20,634 nucleotides of DNA from the NCBI GenBank assembly GCA_900548765.1, contig URLU01000013.1:1-20634 (forward strand), read 5' to 3'. The stretch is from an uncultured Lachnobacterium sp. (GTDB lineage Bacteria; Bacillota; Clostridia; Lachnospirales; Lachnospiraceae). Made by a program: the position numbers and the translations under genes. Below, piece by piece: positions 7,167-15,732 of the stretch. Below the pieces are notes generated by a model. That model worked only from the letters and a program-made list of their open reading frames with translations. It was not told the origin of the DNA and did no database searches. The first letter of the stretch is position 1. The number at the start of each line of letters is the position of its first letter.

Positions 7167-7723
7167 TACTGCTCCTTCACAAGCGAGATATTATCTATTG
7201 TTCCCCATCCACCAGGAGCTGTCTGTACTTTAATACCCACAGTGATTTGACCATCAGTTGGTTCAATACCAGATAGCTCAGCAGTGTACCAGTTCAAATA
7301 TCCATTTAACTCTCCATCTACTTTTACCTCTTCTCCATCAACTGTGGCATAAAAATATGCTACTGCATCATCATCACCAGCAGCCTCTCCCTGTATGTAT
7401 GCTGTAAGCTTGTATGTGCCATCTTCAAGTCCTTCAACAGTCTGCTCAGCGGTGAAATCCACATCACTGCTGCCGGAGTAAAAGTGAAGTGACTGCACAC
7501 CATCCACACAGTCTGTATCTCTGTCATACACGTCAAGCTCTTCTGTCACATCATTTACATTTGTGACTGTCCATCCGTCAAAATCAGCTTCCTCGAAGCT
7601 TCCATTTGTAAGGTAATTGCCATTTTCATCCGGTGTTGCCTTTGCTGCCTCTGAATTGCCGCATCCAGTCAATGCTGCTAACATTCCCACTACTAAAATT
7701 GAATTTACTACTCTCTTCTTCAT
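7166..7723 (-). CDS. Lipoprotein with carbohydrate-binding-like domain
   Basis: 185 residues: a lipoprotein signal with Cys21 (LTGC), a short linker, and one beta-rich domain (about 38-183). The domain opens with YLTNGSFEEADFDGWTVTN and ends WGTIDNISLVKEQ, the pattern of CBM4/9-like carbohydrate-binding modules. Trp and Tyr residues (W51, Y142, W143, Y144 region) could stack on sugars. It is the first gene of the operon, with a strong AAGGAG ribosome site. It ends exactly where the GH53 domain begins, as though it were the N-terminal half of a CBM-GH53 lipoprotein. As it stands it would display a galactan-binding module on the cell surface. The exact CBM family is not identified. Confidence 0.75.
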   Translation of the reverse strand: MKKRVVNSILVVGMLAALTGCGNSEAAKATPDENGNYLTNGSFEEADFDGWTVTNVNDVTEELDVYDRDTDCVDGVQSLHFYSGSSDVDFTAEQTVEGLEDGTYKLTAYIQGEAAGDDDAVAYFYATVDGEEVKVDGELNGYLNWYTAELSGIEPTDGQITVGIKVQTAPGGWGTIDNISLVKEQ

Positions 7724-7766
7724 TCCGTTCTCCTTCTCTCTTTAAATCAATTATTTACTTATATCT

Positions 7767-7819
7767 TAGTAAATGTTTTACTATGTTTTGAATTTAGCAT
7801 TAGAAATAGCTGTTGTCAA
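7767..7819 (-). promoter_or_regulatory. Galactan operon promoter and LacI-type operator
   Basis: Minus-strand TTGACA (7814-7819), a 17-bp spacer and TAAATT (7791-7796) with TGC before it. The perfect 7-3-7 palindrome TAGTAAATGTTTTACTA (7767-7783) begins 7 bp past the -10 and covers the transcription start, a classic repressor position. A variant occurs at the promoter of the LacI-family gene. Repression in the absence of galacto-oligosaccharides is inferred. Confidence 0.8.
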
Positions 7820-7882
7820 GATAAGCACTGCAAATTTTCCCATTTTCACAAGATTTGATTTTATAATTTAGTTGTTATGCAC

Positions 7883-7910
7883 AAAAAAAGATGCCACCTA
7901 AGTGACATCT
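7883..7910 (-). terminator. Terminator of the LacI-family gene
   Basis: Minus-strand stem AGATGTCAC / GTGGCATCT with one mismatch and a TTAG loop, followed by seven T. It separates the regulator gene from the galactan operon promoter. Confidence 0.85.
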
Positions 7911-7916
7911 CATTTA

Positions 7917-8900
7917 TTAGCAGCTTTTTCTAAATATAGGCGTTCCGTTGACAAAAACCAGCTTTGTCACACGACTGCCATAAAGTACCCTGTTTCGTAG
8001 CATATCCAATGCAGTCTCACATATACATGGAATATCTATATGAATTGTAGTAAGTGGTGGTGACAGATATTTTGCAACATTGACATCATTAATACTAAAC
8101 ACAGCTATCTGCTCAGGTACCTGTATTCCGTCTTCATTTAATGCCTGAAGCACTCCAACTGCCAGCGTGTCACTGGCTACACATAAGGCAGATGGCAGCC
8201 TGTCCTTTTTTAACAGTTCCTTTGTCAGTCTGTACCCATCATCTACCGTGTACTTATCTGATATCAGGATATACTCTTCATTCAGACAGTTGTAGTAGGA
8301 AGCACTCTGTCTGAATGACCACTCCCTGATATCCATCGAAGGCTTTCCTGTATCAATGTTTCTGTCACTTCCTCCAATGAATCCTATATCCTTATGCCCC
8401 TTATCTACAAAATAGTCCACCATCTGGGTCACAAAAGAATCCATATTTGGCTTTACTGCATCAAAGAGCTTTTCATCTGGTGAGGTTCCGATAAAAACAC
8501 CATTCCTGCAGATTTTATACAGCTTGTCTATCTGTTTTCTGGTCAGCCAGCCTATAGCAATAAAAGCATTCAAATCCCTGGGAATTCCATCCATACCATC
8601 CTCTTTTTCAACAATAGTTAGGTATATGTTTTTGCTCTTTGCCTGTTTTATTATCTCGTCACGAACCGTATGATAAAAAACATCCTCCAGTTCATCCTCA
8701 TTGTCAGCAAAGAAAATCAAAGCAACATTCTCTATCTTTGGATAGATTACCTTCTTCTTGTATCCTATTTTATCCGCTGTAGCAAATATTGCTTCTCTAG
8801 TTTCATCACTTACAGATATACTTTCATCATAATTAAGCACTCTTGAGACCGCAGAGCTTGAGACCCCGACTATCTCTGCTATTTCTTTTATTGTTGCCAT
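7917..8900 (-). CDS. LacI-family repressor of the galactan operon
   Basis: 327 residues. The N-terminal helix-turn-helix ATIKEIAEIVGVSSSAVSRVLN and hinge region are typical LacI/GalR, followed by a periplasmic-binding-protein-like effector domain (about 60-327; FIGGSDRNID, ALCVASDTLAVGVLQALNEDG, IAVFSINDVNVAKYLSPPLTTIHID). It lies directly upstream of the galactan operon on the same strand, behind its own terminator. The two operator-like palindromes, one at the operon and one over its own -10, make it the obvious local repressor, probably released by galactobiose or longer galacto-oligosaccharides (inferred). It resembles MsmR/GanR-type regulators. ATG with GAGGAA 7 bp upstream. Confidence 0.92.
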   Translation of the reverse strand: MATIKEIAEIVGVSSSAVSRVLNYDESISVSDETREAIFATADKIGYKKKVIYPKIENVALIFFADNEDELEDVFYHTVRDEIIKQAKSKNIYLTIVEKEDGMDGIPRDLNAFIAIGWLTRKQIDKLYKICRNGVFIGTSPDEKLFDAVKPNMDSFVTQMVDYFVDKGHKDIGFIGGSDRNIDTGKPSMDIREWSFRQSASYYNCLNEEYILISDKYTVDDGYRLTKELLKKDRLPSALCVASDTLAVGVLQALNEDGIQVPEQIAVFSINDVNVAKYLSPPLTTIHIDIPCICETALDMLRNRVLYGSRVTKLVFVNGTPIFRKSC

Positions 8901-8934
8901 ATAAAATTCCTCATTGACTGGTTAATAATAATAT

Positions 8935-8970
8935 CAGTAATTATTTTACTTAATTTCTTTACTTTGTCAA
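8935..8970 (-). promoter_or_regulatory. Promoter and auto-operator of the LacI-family gene
   Basis: TTGACA (8965-8970, inside the 3' end of the MATE gene), a 16-bp spacer and TAAAAT (8943-8948). The segment CAGTAATTATTTTACTT (8935-8951) matches the galactan operator at 13 of 17 positions and overlaps the -10, suggesting weak negative autoregulation. Confidence 0.65.
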
Positions 8971-10287
8971 TTTCTTATAATATACACCGCCCACAATATC
9001 CGCCAGAATCCAGCCTATAGGAATCGACCACCATATTGCATTTACACCCAATGCTGTATGTGGTGCCAGCATATAGGACAGCAGTACCCGTGTGCCAAGT
9101 GATATGACAGTAAGCACCAGAGACATTTCCGCTCTCTGCACGCCCCTGTAATATCCATATAAAAGGAAAAGTATACCTATTCCTAAATAAAAGCTGCCTT
9201 CTATCCTAAGATACTTAACACCAGCTGCAATGATTGCGGTCTCGCTGGCTTCAACAAATATCTCAATGAAATCCCTGGAGAAAATCCATATGATTACTGA
9301 CACCAACAGACAGAATATAACTGAAACTGCTGTAGCGATTCTGGTGCCCTTTGCTATCCTCTCCTGCTTTCTGGCTCCATAGTTTTGAGAAATAAACAGA
9401 GAGTAGGCATTGGCATACTCCTGAGCCGGCATATATGCTAAGGTATCAATCTTTACCGCTGCTGCAAAGGCAGCCATAATAGTTGTACCAAAGCTGTTTA
9501 CAAGCCCCTGTATCATCAGTATTCCAAAATTCATCACGGACTGCTGCAAGCCTGTAAACACATCATTTTTGATAATCTCACCCAGCCTGTACCATTCAGT
9601 CCTGACGTCCTTGCCCAGGCTCACCAAATCCCTGTGTCTGACCATCACATATATGGCTATTCCCACGCCTGCAAATGCCTGAGAGATAACCGTTGCACCT
9701 GCTGCTCCTGCCACGCCCCATTTCAGGCTGATTACAAAATACAGGTCCAGCACAATATTTGTGACGGAGGATATGGCAAGGAATATAAGCGGCACAAGGG
9801 AATTGCCCACAGCCCTGAGCAGGTAGGCAAAGAAATTAAATAGAAATATAAAGACTATGCCTGCAAATATGATTCTCACATAGCTTCGCATAAGGGCATA
9901 GACATCTGCCGGCACTGCAAGCAGATGAAGTATCAGGTCTGTGCCCGGAAATACTATTATGCATATAATTGCTGTGATAATACCTATAAAGACAAAGGAC
10001 AGCTTGATCTCCTGTCTCATGTCAGCCTGCTTCCCTGCTCCAAAGGACTTGGAAAAAAGTGCCCCGCTTCCCATGCAGAGTCCGATTATCAGGGAATTGA
10101 TAAAGGTCATCAGGGCATAGGCTGAACCTACTGCTGCCAGTGCCTCTGAGCTTACAAAGCGTCCTACTATTATTGTATCTACTATGTTATATATCTGCTG
10201 TAAGAGATTTCCCAGTATCATAGGGAATGCAAACAGCATCATGGTTTTAAGTATTGGTCCTTCTGCGAGGTTTGAGTTTGCTTTCAT
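8959..10287 (-). CDS. MATE-family multidrug exporter
   Basis: 442 residues, about 12 membrane helices, the full length for the family. N-terminal ILKTMMLFAFPMILGNLLQQ followed by YNIVDTIIVGRFVSSEALAAVG is the MATE signature, and FGTTIMAAFAAAVKIDTLAY marks the second half of the internal duplication. MATE proteins expel cationic drugs or metabolites using Na+ or H+ gradients. The substrate cannot be inferred. It starts 18 bp after the histidine kinase stop with AGAAGGA before the ATG, and no terminator or promoter is visible between them. It may therefore be the last gene of the ABC/two-component operon and be induced with it. Confidence 0.93.
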   Translation of the reverse strand: MKANSNLAEGPILKTMMLFAFPMILGNLLQQIYNIVDTIIVGRFVSSEALAAVGSAYALMTFINSLIIGLCMGSGALFSKSFGAGKQADMRQEIKLSFVFIGIITAIICIIVFPGTDLILHLLAVPADVYALMRSYVRIIFAGIVFIFLFNFFAYLLRAVGNSLVPLIFLAISSVTNIVLDLYFVISLKWGVAGAAGATVISQAFAGVGIAIYVMVRHRDLVSLGKDVRTEWYRLGEIIKNDVFTGLQQSVMNFGILMIQGLVNSFGTTIMAAFAAAVKIDTLAYMPAQEYANAYSLFISQNYGARKQERIAKGTRIATAVSVIFCLLVSVIIWIFSRDFIEIFVEASETAIIAAGVKYLRIEGSFYLGIGILFLLYGYYRGVQRAEMSLVLTVISLGTRVLLSYMLAPHTALGVNAIWWSIPIGWILADIVGGVYYKKLTK

Positions 10288-10305
10288 TTTGCATTCCTTC
10301 TGTAA

Positions 10306-11232
10306 TTACGTCCTTTTATAAATGTCTGCACCATCCAGACACAATAATCTTATTTCAAACCAGGCACCCCTATCAATGTTATTCCCTGCCTGAATGATTC
10401 CGTGGTGTGCTTCTACAATATCCTTAGCCATTGACAGTCCAATTCCATAGCCAGCTTTATTCCCACTTCCCCTGTAAAACCTACGAAACAGATTATCAAG
10501 CTCCTGTTCTGTAATTCCATTGCCAGAGTCTTCGACTCTGATTATTATAAGACTATTACTTTTTGTAACACTTATGCTTACATAACCACCTGCATCAGTA
10601 TGCTCTATAGCATTCTTTATAACATTCTCAATAGCCTGTGAAATCCAGAATCTATCACCTGAATATGTACTTTCTTCTGTTTTATTAAGGATAATCGTCA
10701 CATTACGTTCTTCTGAGATAGATGACAATGCAATAAGCACCTCGTCAACCTCGTCTCCTATATCCATTGTTTCGTCCAACATAGCAATTTTTCCCTCTGC
10801 AAGCTGGCTGGACTTAAGCAGTCTGTCAATATCCCATGTCAGGCGGTTCACAGAGTCCTGACACTTATTCAAATATGTTTTCTGTTTTTCATCCGCATTT
10901 ATGCCTAATAAATCTATTTGTATCTGTAAAGATGTTATATTATTTTTTACCTGATGTGCCATGTTCTCTATGAACTCCATCATTTCGCTTTCTCGCACAC
11001 CAAGACCTTTTTGCATATCTAAAAATTGAGTCTCAAGCTTTGAAATCTGGTTATACATATTTGCAAAATATCCTTCTTCCAAATTCTCCATATGTGGTTC
11101 ACATGGGCTATATAAAAAATGATCTAATTCTTCTGTTAACTCAATCATATGCCTTTTCTGTCTGTTAAAGCGAATATGCTCATACAAACCAAACACACCA
11201 AAAATAAACGCTATTATCAATACCCATGTCAT
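10306..11232 (-). CDS. Sensor histidine kinase with a single N-terminal membrane helix
   Basis: 308 residues. Only one membrane helix is visible (about 2-18, TWVLIIAFIFGVFGLYE). Then comes a charged coiled linker (24-85), the H-box with His93 in ENMAHQVKNN, the N-box NVIKNAIEH (Asn207), the G1 box DSGNG (235-239) and the G2 box GYGIGL (261-266). There is no extracellular domain, so it probably senses through the membrane or through the partner ABC permease, as Bce-type kinases do, although those usually have two helices. It phosphorylates the response regulator encoded 4 bp upstream. The H-box is HQVKN rather than the commoner HELRT/HELKT. Confidence 0.92.
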   Translation of the reverse strand: MTWVLIIAFIFGVFGLYEHIRFNRQKRHMIELTEELDHFLYSPCEPHMENLEEGYFANMYNQISKLETQFLDMQKGLGVRESEMMEFIENMAHQVKNNITSLQIQIDLLGINADEKQKTYLNKCQDSVNRLTWDIDRLLKSSQLAEGKIAMLDETMDIGDEVDEVLIALSSISEERNVTIILNKTEESTYSGDRFWISQAIENVIKNAIEHTDAGGYVSISVTKSNSLIIIRVEDSGNGITEQELDNLFRRFYRGSGNKAGYGIGLSMAKDIVEAHHGIIQAGNNIDRGAWFEIRLLCLDGADIYKRT

Positions 11233-11236
11233 ACTA

Positions 11237-11929
11237 TCATTTTACTGGAACTCCCCATCGGTATCCAATCCCCCTGACTGTTTCTATATAGTTTGCCCCA
11301 TTATATTTTCCAAGCTTTTCTCTGATTCTGCTAATATTAACATTAATAGTATTTGGCTCTACAAATTCAGACTCCCAAATCTGTTGAAATAAAGTCTCCC
11401 GCTTTATAGTTTCCGGCCATTTTCCCACTAACAGAGAAACTATCTTAAATTCTATTGAAGTCAGCTCTATATTAACATCAGCTTTAGTAATCCGATATTC
11501 ATTTGCATGAAAGCATATATCCCCACTGTAAATGTCTCTGGGATTTGAAATATCAATGCCGCCTATATTGCTTCTCCTCAGTAATGCCTGTATTCGTACA
11601 ATAAGTTCCTGCATACGAAAAGGTTTTGTAATGTAGTCATCTCCACCTGATTGAAAGCCACGTACCAGCTCCATCTCACTGTCACATGCAGTTAAAAATA
11701 AAATTGGCACATTGCTTTGAGTCCGTATCTGCTTACAAATATCAAAACCATTATCCTGTCCCAGATTAACATCCATTATAATCAAATGCGTCTTTCTATA
11801 TTTTAGGCAGTCTAATGTATCACTCTTATTAGCTGCAGATATAACCTCATATCCATTCACTGATAAAATATCTGTTAGACCCTCTATAATATTTTTATCG
11901 TCCTCTACTATTAATATAGTCTCATTCAT
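11237..11929 (-). CDS. OmpR/PhoB-family response regulator
   Basis: 230 residues: receiver domain (1-115) with acidic pair D10/D11, phosphoacceptor D53 (IIMDVNLG), T80 and K102 (TKPF), then a winged-helix DNA-binding domain (about 130-230) ending NVNISRIREKLGKYNGANYIETVRGIGYRW. It pairs with the kinase gene 4 bp downstream and probably controls the ABC permease/ATPase genes upstream in the same cluster. GGAGGA lies before the ATG, 20 bp after the ATPase stop. It is complete. Confidence 0.95.
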   Translation of the reverse strand: MNETILIVEDDKNIIEGLTDILSVNGYEVISAANKSDTLDCLKYRKTHLIIMDVNLGQDNGFDICKQIRTQSNVPILFLTACDSEMELVRGFQSGGDDYITKPFRMQELIVRIQALLRRSNIGGIDISNPRDIYSGDICFHANEYRITKADVNIELTSIEFKIVSLLVGKWPETIKRETLFQQIWESEFVEPNTINVNISRIREKLGKYNGANYIETVRGIGYRWGVPVK

Positions 11930-11949
11930 GAAGTGTCCTCCATTTATGA

Positions 11950-12615
11950 TTATACTATATTACCATCCTCAAGTTGAATAACAATATCTGCTTTTTTTGC
12001 AATATCCAAATCATGAGTTACAACTATAAGCGTCTGTCCCATTTTCCTTGCACAATCCAAAAGCAGATTCATAGTCTCTTCACTGGTCTTCTTGTCCAAA
12101 TTTCCTGTTGGTTCATCTGCAAAAATCAGTTGGGGTTTAGAAATCATAGCACGGGCTATGGCTGCACGCTGCTGCTCGCCTCCAGATAATTCACTGGGAT
12201 ATTTTTTTATCAGTTTATTTATTCCAAGCATATTTACAATCTCATAAAAGTAAGTTTTATCTACACTCTTTCCATCCAGCTTAAGCGGCATGCATATGTT
12301 ATTGTAGACATTATATTCATCCAACAGATTAAACTGCTGGAATACAAATCCCATATGACGTCTCCTGAATATAGCCATTTTTTCATCACTATATGAAAAT
12401 AAGTCTGTGCCATCAATAAGCACAGTTCCCTCTGTTGGTCTGTCTAAGCCACCTAAAACATGAAGCAGTGTTGATTTTCCTGAACCACTCTTGCCTATAA
12501 GTGCATAAAATAAGCCTTTTTCAAAATTTATGCTTACATCCTTTACTGCGCAGACATCACCCGCTGCGGAATGATATACCTTTTTTATATTGTTTGCCTG
12601 TAAAATTGTTGACAT
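11950..12615 (-). CDS. ABC transporter ATPase, MacB/LolD/BceA type
   Basis: 221 residues with Walker A GKSGSGKST (41-49), Q-loop VFQQFNLLDEYNVYNN, signature LSGGEQQRAAIARAM, Walker B LIFADEPTGNLD and the H-loop VVTHD. This short class powers FtsX-type permeases that act as extruders or mechanotransmitters for lipoproteins and antimicrobial peptides rather than as nutrient importers. Its partner is the permease encoded 62 bp upstream. It shares a cluster with a two-component system, a layout typical of peptide-antibiotic resistance modules. Confidence 0.95.
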   Translation of the reverse strand: MSTILQANNIKKVYHSAAGDVCAVKDVSINFEKGLFYALIGKSGSGKSTLLHVLGGLDRPTEGTVLIDGTDLFSYSDEKMAIFRRRHMGFVFQQFNLLDEYNVYNNICMPLKLDGKSVDKTYFYEIVNMLGINKLIKKYPSELSGGEQQRAAIARAMISKPQLIFADEPTGNLDKKTSEETMNLLLDCARKMGQTLIVVTHDLDIAKKADIVIQLEDGNIV

Positions 12616-12646
12616 TATGTATTCCTTTCAATAATTAAATGTGGAA

Positions 12647-12652
12647 AGTATA
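12647..12652 (-). promoter_or_regulatory. Possible internal promoter before the ABC ATPase gene
   Basis: The 62-bp gap contains an extended -10, TGC-TATACT, on the minus strand. The best -35 (TTGCAT) sits at an unfavourable 19 bp. Short arms GTGGGA and TTCCAC flank the -10. It could uncouple the ATPase/regulator genes from the permease. Weak evidence. Confidence 0.3.
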
Positions 12653-12677
12653 GCAATCCCACGCATTAATGATGCAA

Positions 12678-14936
12678 TTATTTTTTCGTATCGTATATTA
12701 CAGTTGATAAAATAATTGGTATAAATGTTACTAAAATTGATACAACTATTGTTGTCCCACACATATCCCATAAGCTCTTTTTCCCAATCATGTCAATTGC
12801 AAAAAATATTATCCAGCCTCCCAGAAGCGAACAAGTGCCTCTCAAACATGCAGTCTTAAAACACTTTACCCTCCACTGGCGCGTAGACATGCCTATGGTT
12901 CTTAAAATAATAAAGCTTCTCTTTTGCTGCTCCTTATCCAAAGACAGAACACACCCCATCAGTAAAACAAAAATGATTCCTATGCTGCCTCCCACAGAAT
13001 ACAGCATTATTATTTTTTGCAAATTTTCCTGTTTGTAAGCCTGGTATTCTTCTCTTCTATTTGATAAGAATATATTATTTTTCTTACAATATTGAGCAAC
13101 TGTGATGTCCGTAGATGTATTTTCTGTAGATATGCCTGTGTTGACATATATTCGTGTATACCCTTCCACTCCATAATTTTTCATAAATTCTTCTGAGCAT
13201 AATGTTGTATACGGAATATTAAATCCCGCTACCAGCCTGCTATTGATATCATATGGTATATATAAAATGCCTCCTATTTTTGCATTGTCAACAGCTATGT
13301 TCTTTCCATCTATAGTGCTTAGCTCAAAATTTTCAGATGTTAAATCTATATTATATTTTTCTCTTTCTTCTGCTGGAATACACATTATAACTGCTTTTCC
13401 CTGCCGAAATTCATTCATATCTATATCTGTGCTCTTAAAATGAAAAACATCCTCCCAGTCTTTATCATCAAGTACATATAGGTATGCATCTCCTATGCTA
13501 TATTCTGAAAATCCATATGCGTAATCAACACCCGGTATACTATTCAAATTATCAATATCTGACCTTGTCATATATTCTTTTTCAATTGGTTCAAAATTAA
13601 TATCTTCATCATCCGGCCACAAAACATATGATGGACAAGCCTCTATAAATCTTTTACTTTCAGTCGGCTTTATGAGCATCATGCCCGTAAATATCACTGT
13701 TGCCCCAAAGCAAATACATATAATTGCAATACACAGGTGTCTCGACACATATATTTTATGTTTCTGATTACGCTGCATTCCCATTCTGCCAAGCAATGGT
13801 GCTCTGATAGCAGCTACATAAACAATCAGCCTTGCAGCTACAACTGTTACAATCCATGCTACAAGCTGGGAAAATAATCCTCTCCAATTATAGTCTATGA
13901 CTATTGGAACACTACCGCCATATACTACAATTTTGAGAACTACGAAAATTGCCAAACATCCAACTATTATTCCTACAATAATAGCTGGAATACATAGTAT
14001 TAATGCCTCATATACAATCAGCCTGGCAAGCTGTTTTTTCGTCATTCCTATGCTTCTCATAATAGAAAAACTATGTACCATCTTTTCTATTTGCAAAATA
14101 TAAGTAAATATAATCGCTATTAAAGTTATAACCAAAATAATCACGCTATAAACTTTATTTACGCTGGCATCATTCTGTCCCTCATAAGCACATTTATTGT
14201 ATGAAACCGTATAAGGGGTTAAATGTTCATCAATACCTTCCCTGTTATCTTCCGGAACCTGCAGGAACAACTGCACATCTGGTTTTATATCAATCTTTGG
14301 CTCATATTCCATGTCACTTATCATAAGATTGGCAGCTTCATCTGTGATTATTATGCTATTTAATAAATGTTTTGCATCCCAATCATCAATAGTCCAAAGG
14401 TCTGTGTACTCATGAACTATGCCCACCAAAGTATACTCTTCACTCACATAGACACTGTTTTCATCATCTATTGGAATATTTATATCTAATTTTATTTTCT
14501 GTCCTAACGTATAGTCATAGCCCAACGCACATAATGTGTCTGCTTCCATTACAATTTCATCGCTGTTTTGCGGCCATGTACCCTCGCTTATTGATATCCT
14601 GCCTATATCAATCAAGCTGTCATCTATGCTTCCTATCCCTACCAGTTTATCCCCACATGCAACTGTTCCATAATTGCAGGATTTTCCAACTGATGACACC
14701 ATGCTATTATTTTGAAATAATTCTATATCACTTTGATTAGCATCTAATACGTCTATATACCAATCACCATAGGTATTTACACGAAATTCATCATTTGTTT
14801 TTTGAATGCTGCCAACTAAAAATGTTGTAAAAATCAAAAATGAAAACGAAATGCACAAAACCAAAAATGCAGGAATTGTTGTGTTTTTTTTATTTTTAAT
14901 TCCTTCTATTGCATATCCTATTAATACTCTTCTCAT
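12678..14936 (-). CDS. Tandem FtsX-type ABC permease
   Basis: 752 residues. Eight membrane helices in two blocks of 1+3: one near the N-terminus, about 200 residues outside, three helices (about 260-375); then another at about 400-420, a second outside domain of about 220 residues, and three at the C-terminus. The FtsX motif occurs twice, as SIMRSIGMTKKQLARL and IILRTIGMSTRQWRVK, which shows an internal duplication. The frame opens earlier at a TTG (14951), but AAGAGGTG sits correctly only for the ATG at 14936, so I use that. It works with the downstream ATPase. The two extracellular domains suggest binding of an outside ligand such as a lantibiotic or cell-wall intermediate, but the substrate is unknown. 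It differs from BceB/VraG, which have ten helices and one large loop. Confidence 0.9.
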   Translation of the reverse strand: MRRVLIGYAIEGIKNKKNTTIPAFLVLCISFSFLIFTTFLVGSIQKTNDEFRVNTYGDWYIDVLDANQSDIELFQNNSMVSSVGKSCNYGTVACGDKLVGIGSIDDSLIDIGRISISEGTWPQNSDEIVMEADTLCALGYDYTLGQKIKLDINIPIDDENSVYVSEEYTLVGIVHEYTDLWTIDDWDAKHLLNSIIITDEAANLMISDMEYEPKIDIKPDVQLFLQVPEDNREGIDEHLTPYTVSYNKCAYEGQNDASVNKVYSVIILVITLIAIIFTYILQIEKMVHSFSIMRSIGMTKKQLARLIVYEALILCIPAIIVGIIVGCLAIFVVLKIVVYGGSVPIVIDYNWRGLFSQLVAWIVTVVAARLIVYVAAIRAPLLGRMGMQRNQKHKIYVSRHLCIAIICICFGATVIFTGMMLIKPTESKRFIEACPSYVLWPDDEDINFEPIEKEYMTRSDIDNLNSIPGVDYAYGFSEYSIGDAYLYVLDDKDWEDVFHFKSTDIDMNEFRQGKAVIMCIPAEEREKYNIDLTSENFELSTIDGKNIAVDNAKIGGILYIPYDINSRLVAGFNIPYTTLCSEEFMKNYGVEGYTRIYVNTGISTENTSTDITVAQYCKKNNIFLSNRREEYQAYKQENLQKIIMLYSVGGSIGIIFVLLMGCVLSLDKEQQKRSFIILRTIGMSTRQWRVKCFKTACLRGTCSLLGGWIIFFAIDMIGKKSLWDMCGTTIVVSILVTFIPIILSTVIYDTKK

Positions 14937-14980
14937 AGCACCTCTTCCCAATAAATAATTTTCTTTATTTGATAAATTTA

Positions 14981-15009
14981 ATTATAACTGTATGACGTTC
15001 GTATTTGAA
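14981..15009 (-). promoter_or_regulatory. Promoter of the ABC permease/two-component operon
   Basis: TTCAAA (15004-15009), a 17-bp spacer and a perfect TATAAT (14981-14986), about 45 bp before the permease ATG and directly after the hairpin terminating the preceding operon. The -35 is weak, as expected for an activator-dependent promoter. I did not find a convincing direct repeat for the response regulator. Confidence 0.6.
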
Positions 15010-15017
15010 TTACAAAA

Positions 15018-15057
15018 GGCTTACTAATTATTACAAAACTGTAATAATTAGTAAGCC
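15018..15057 (-). terminator. Perfect 18-bp hairpin after the MerR gene
   Basis: Arms GGCTTACTAATTATTACA and TGTAATAATTAGTAAGCC are perfectly complementary with a 4-base loop. On the minus strand the structure is followed by TTTTGTAATT, a short U-tract. It starts 12 bp after the MerR stop. It is unusually long for a terminator but fits that position. It divides regions C and D. Confidence 0.75.
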
Positions 15058-15069
15058 CAGGTATAAATT

Positions 15070-15732
15070 TTATAATTTTCTGCTTTTCCTATATCCTATA
15101 AGAGAGCAAACCATAGTTCCCCACCAGATTACTGCAAGACATACCGAGCCAAAGCTTACGCCCTGCTCTTTAATCAAATCCTCCCCAATCGCAATAAGTG
15201 GCATAAGAAGCATTACTGCAAGTAAAATTACTGACAGAGCCTTTCCATACTTTGTCCCCGGCATAGCAAGTCCTGCAAAAGGTGTATTCCAAAAGCAGTA
15301 GTCATAATAATCCGACACCTCATCCAGCAGGTCATTGAGCTGACCGAATATCCTGCCCTTCTTCTCCTCTTCCTTCACATATGACAGGTAATAATCGGTG
15401 TCCAGAGAGCTGTACTGGCCATCTCCTGCAATTTTCTTGCACAAGTCTATGGAGCTTTGTATGGAATCTCTTTTTTCCTCAAGCTCTGTAATCTGATTTT
15501 GAATTGCATCCTCAATCGTCAGCTTCTTATTTAAGATATGGCTTATTGCCTCAATAGAAAAATCCATTTTCCTAAAAAGCAAGATTTGTTTGATTAGAGC
15601 CAAATCTTCCTCCGTGTAATTTCTGTATTTGCTGTCCTTATCCCTGTCTGGTCCAACCAGTCCCTTTTTCTCATAGAACCTGATATTGCTTATGCTCAGT
15701 CCTGTTTTCTCCGCCACTTCACTAATTCTCAT
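15070..15732 (-). CDS. MerR-family regulator with a C-terminal membrane tail
   Basis: 220 residues. The N-terminal MerR winged helix (RISEVAEKTGLSISNIRFYEKKGL, then YRNYTEEDL) is followed by a coiled coil (about 75-100, ITELEEKRDSIQSSIDLCKK), a conserved-looking segment LDTDYYLSYVKEEEKKG (near 115-131), and two hydrophobic helices (about 164-183 and 190-212) ending in a basic tail GYRKSRKL. This predicts a membrane-anchored transcription factor, unlike soluble MerR proteins. It overlaps the MutS-like gene by 11 bp (AAGGAG ribosome site), so the two are translationally coupled. It may control its own operon through the MerR-like promoter at 17325-17355. Its coil and tail resemble the truncated protein at the right edge. 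Confidence 0.88.
   Translation of the reverse strand: MRISEVAEKTGLSISNIRFYEKKGLVGPDRDKDSKYRNYTEEDLALIKQILLFRKMDFSIEAISHILNKKLTIEDAIQNQITELEEKRDSIQSSIDLCKKIAGDGQYSSLDTDYYLSYVKEEEKKGRIFGQLNDLLDEVSDYYDYCFWNTPFAGLAMPGTKYGKALSVILLAVMLLMPLIAIGEDLIKEQGVSFGSVCLAVIWWGTMVCSLIGYRKSRKL

Noticed and set aside
7150..7180. Programmed ribosomal frameshift joining the lipoprotein and GH53 frames
   Set aside because: No slippery heptamer or downstream hairpin is visible at the overlap, and AAGGAG is correctly spaced for independent or coupled initiation.
14936..14951. Upstream TTG start for the FtsX permease
   Set aside because: The only good ribosome site, AAGAGGTG, is placed for the ATG at 14936 and lies inside the extra codons.
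15018..15057. Perfect 18-bp inverted repeat as possible mobile-element end or attachment site
   Set aside because: It is a single compact hairpin with a 4-base loop, 12 bp after a stop codon and followed by TTTT; no transposase or direct repeats flank it. A terminator explains it.
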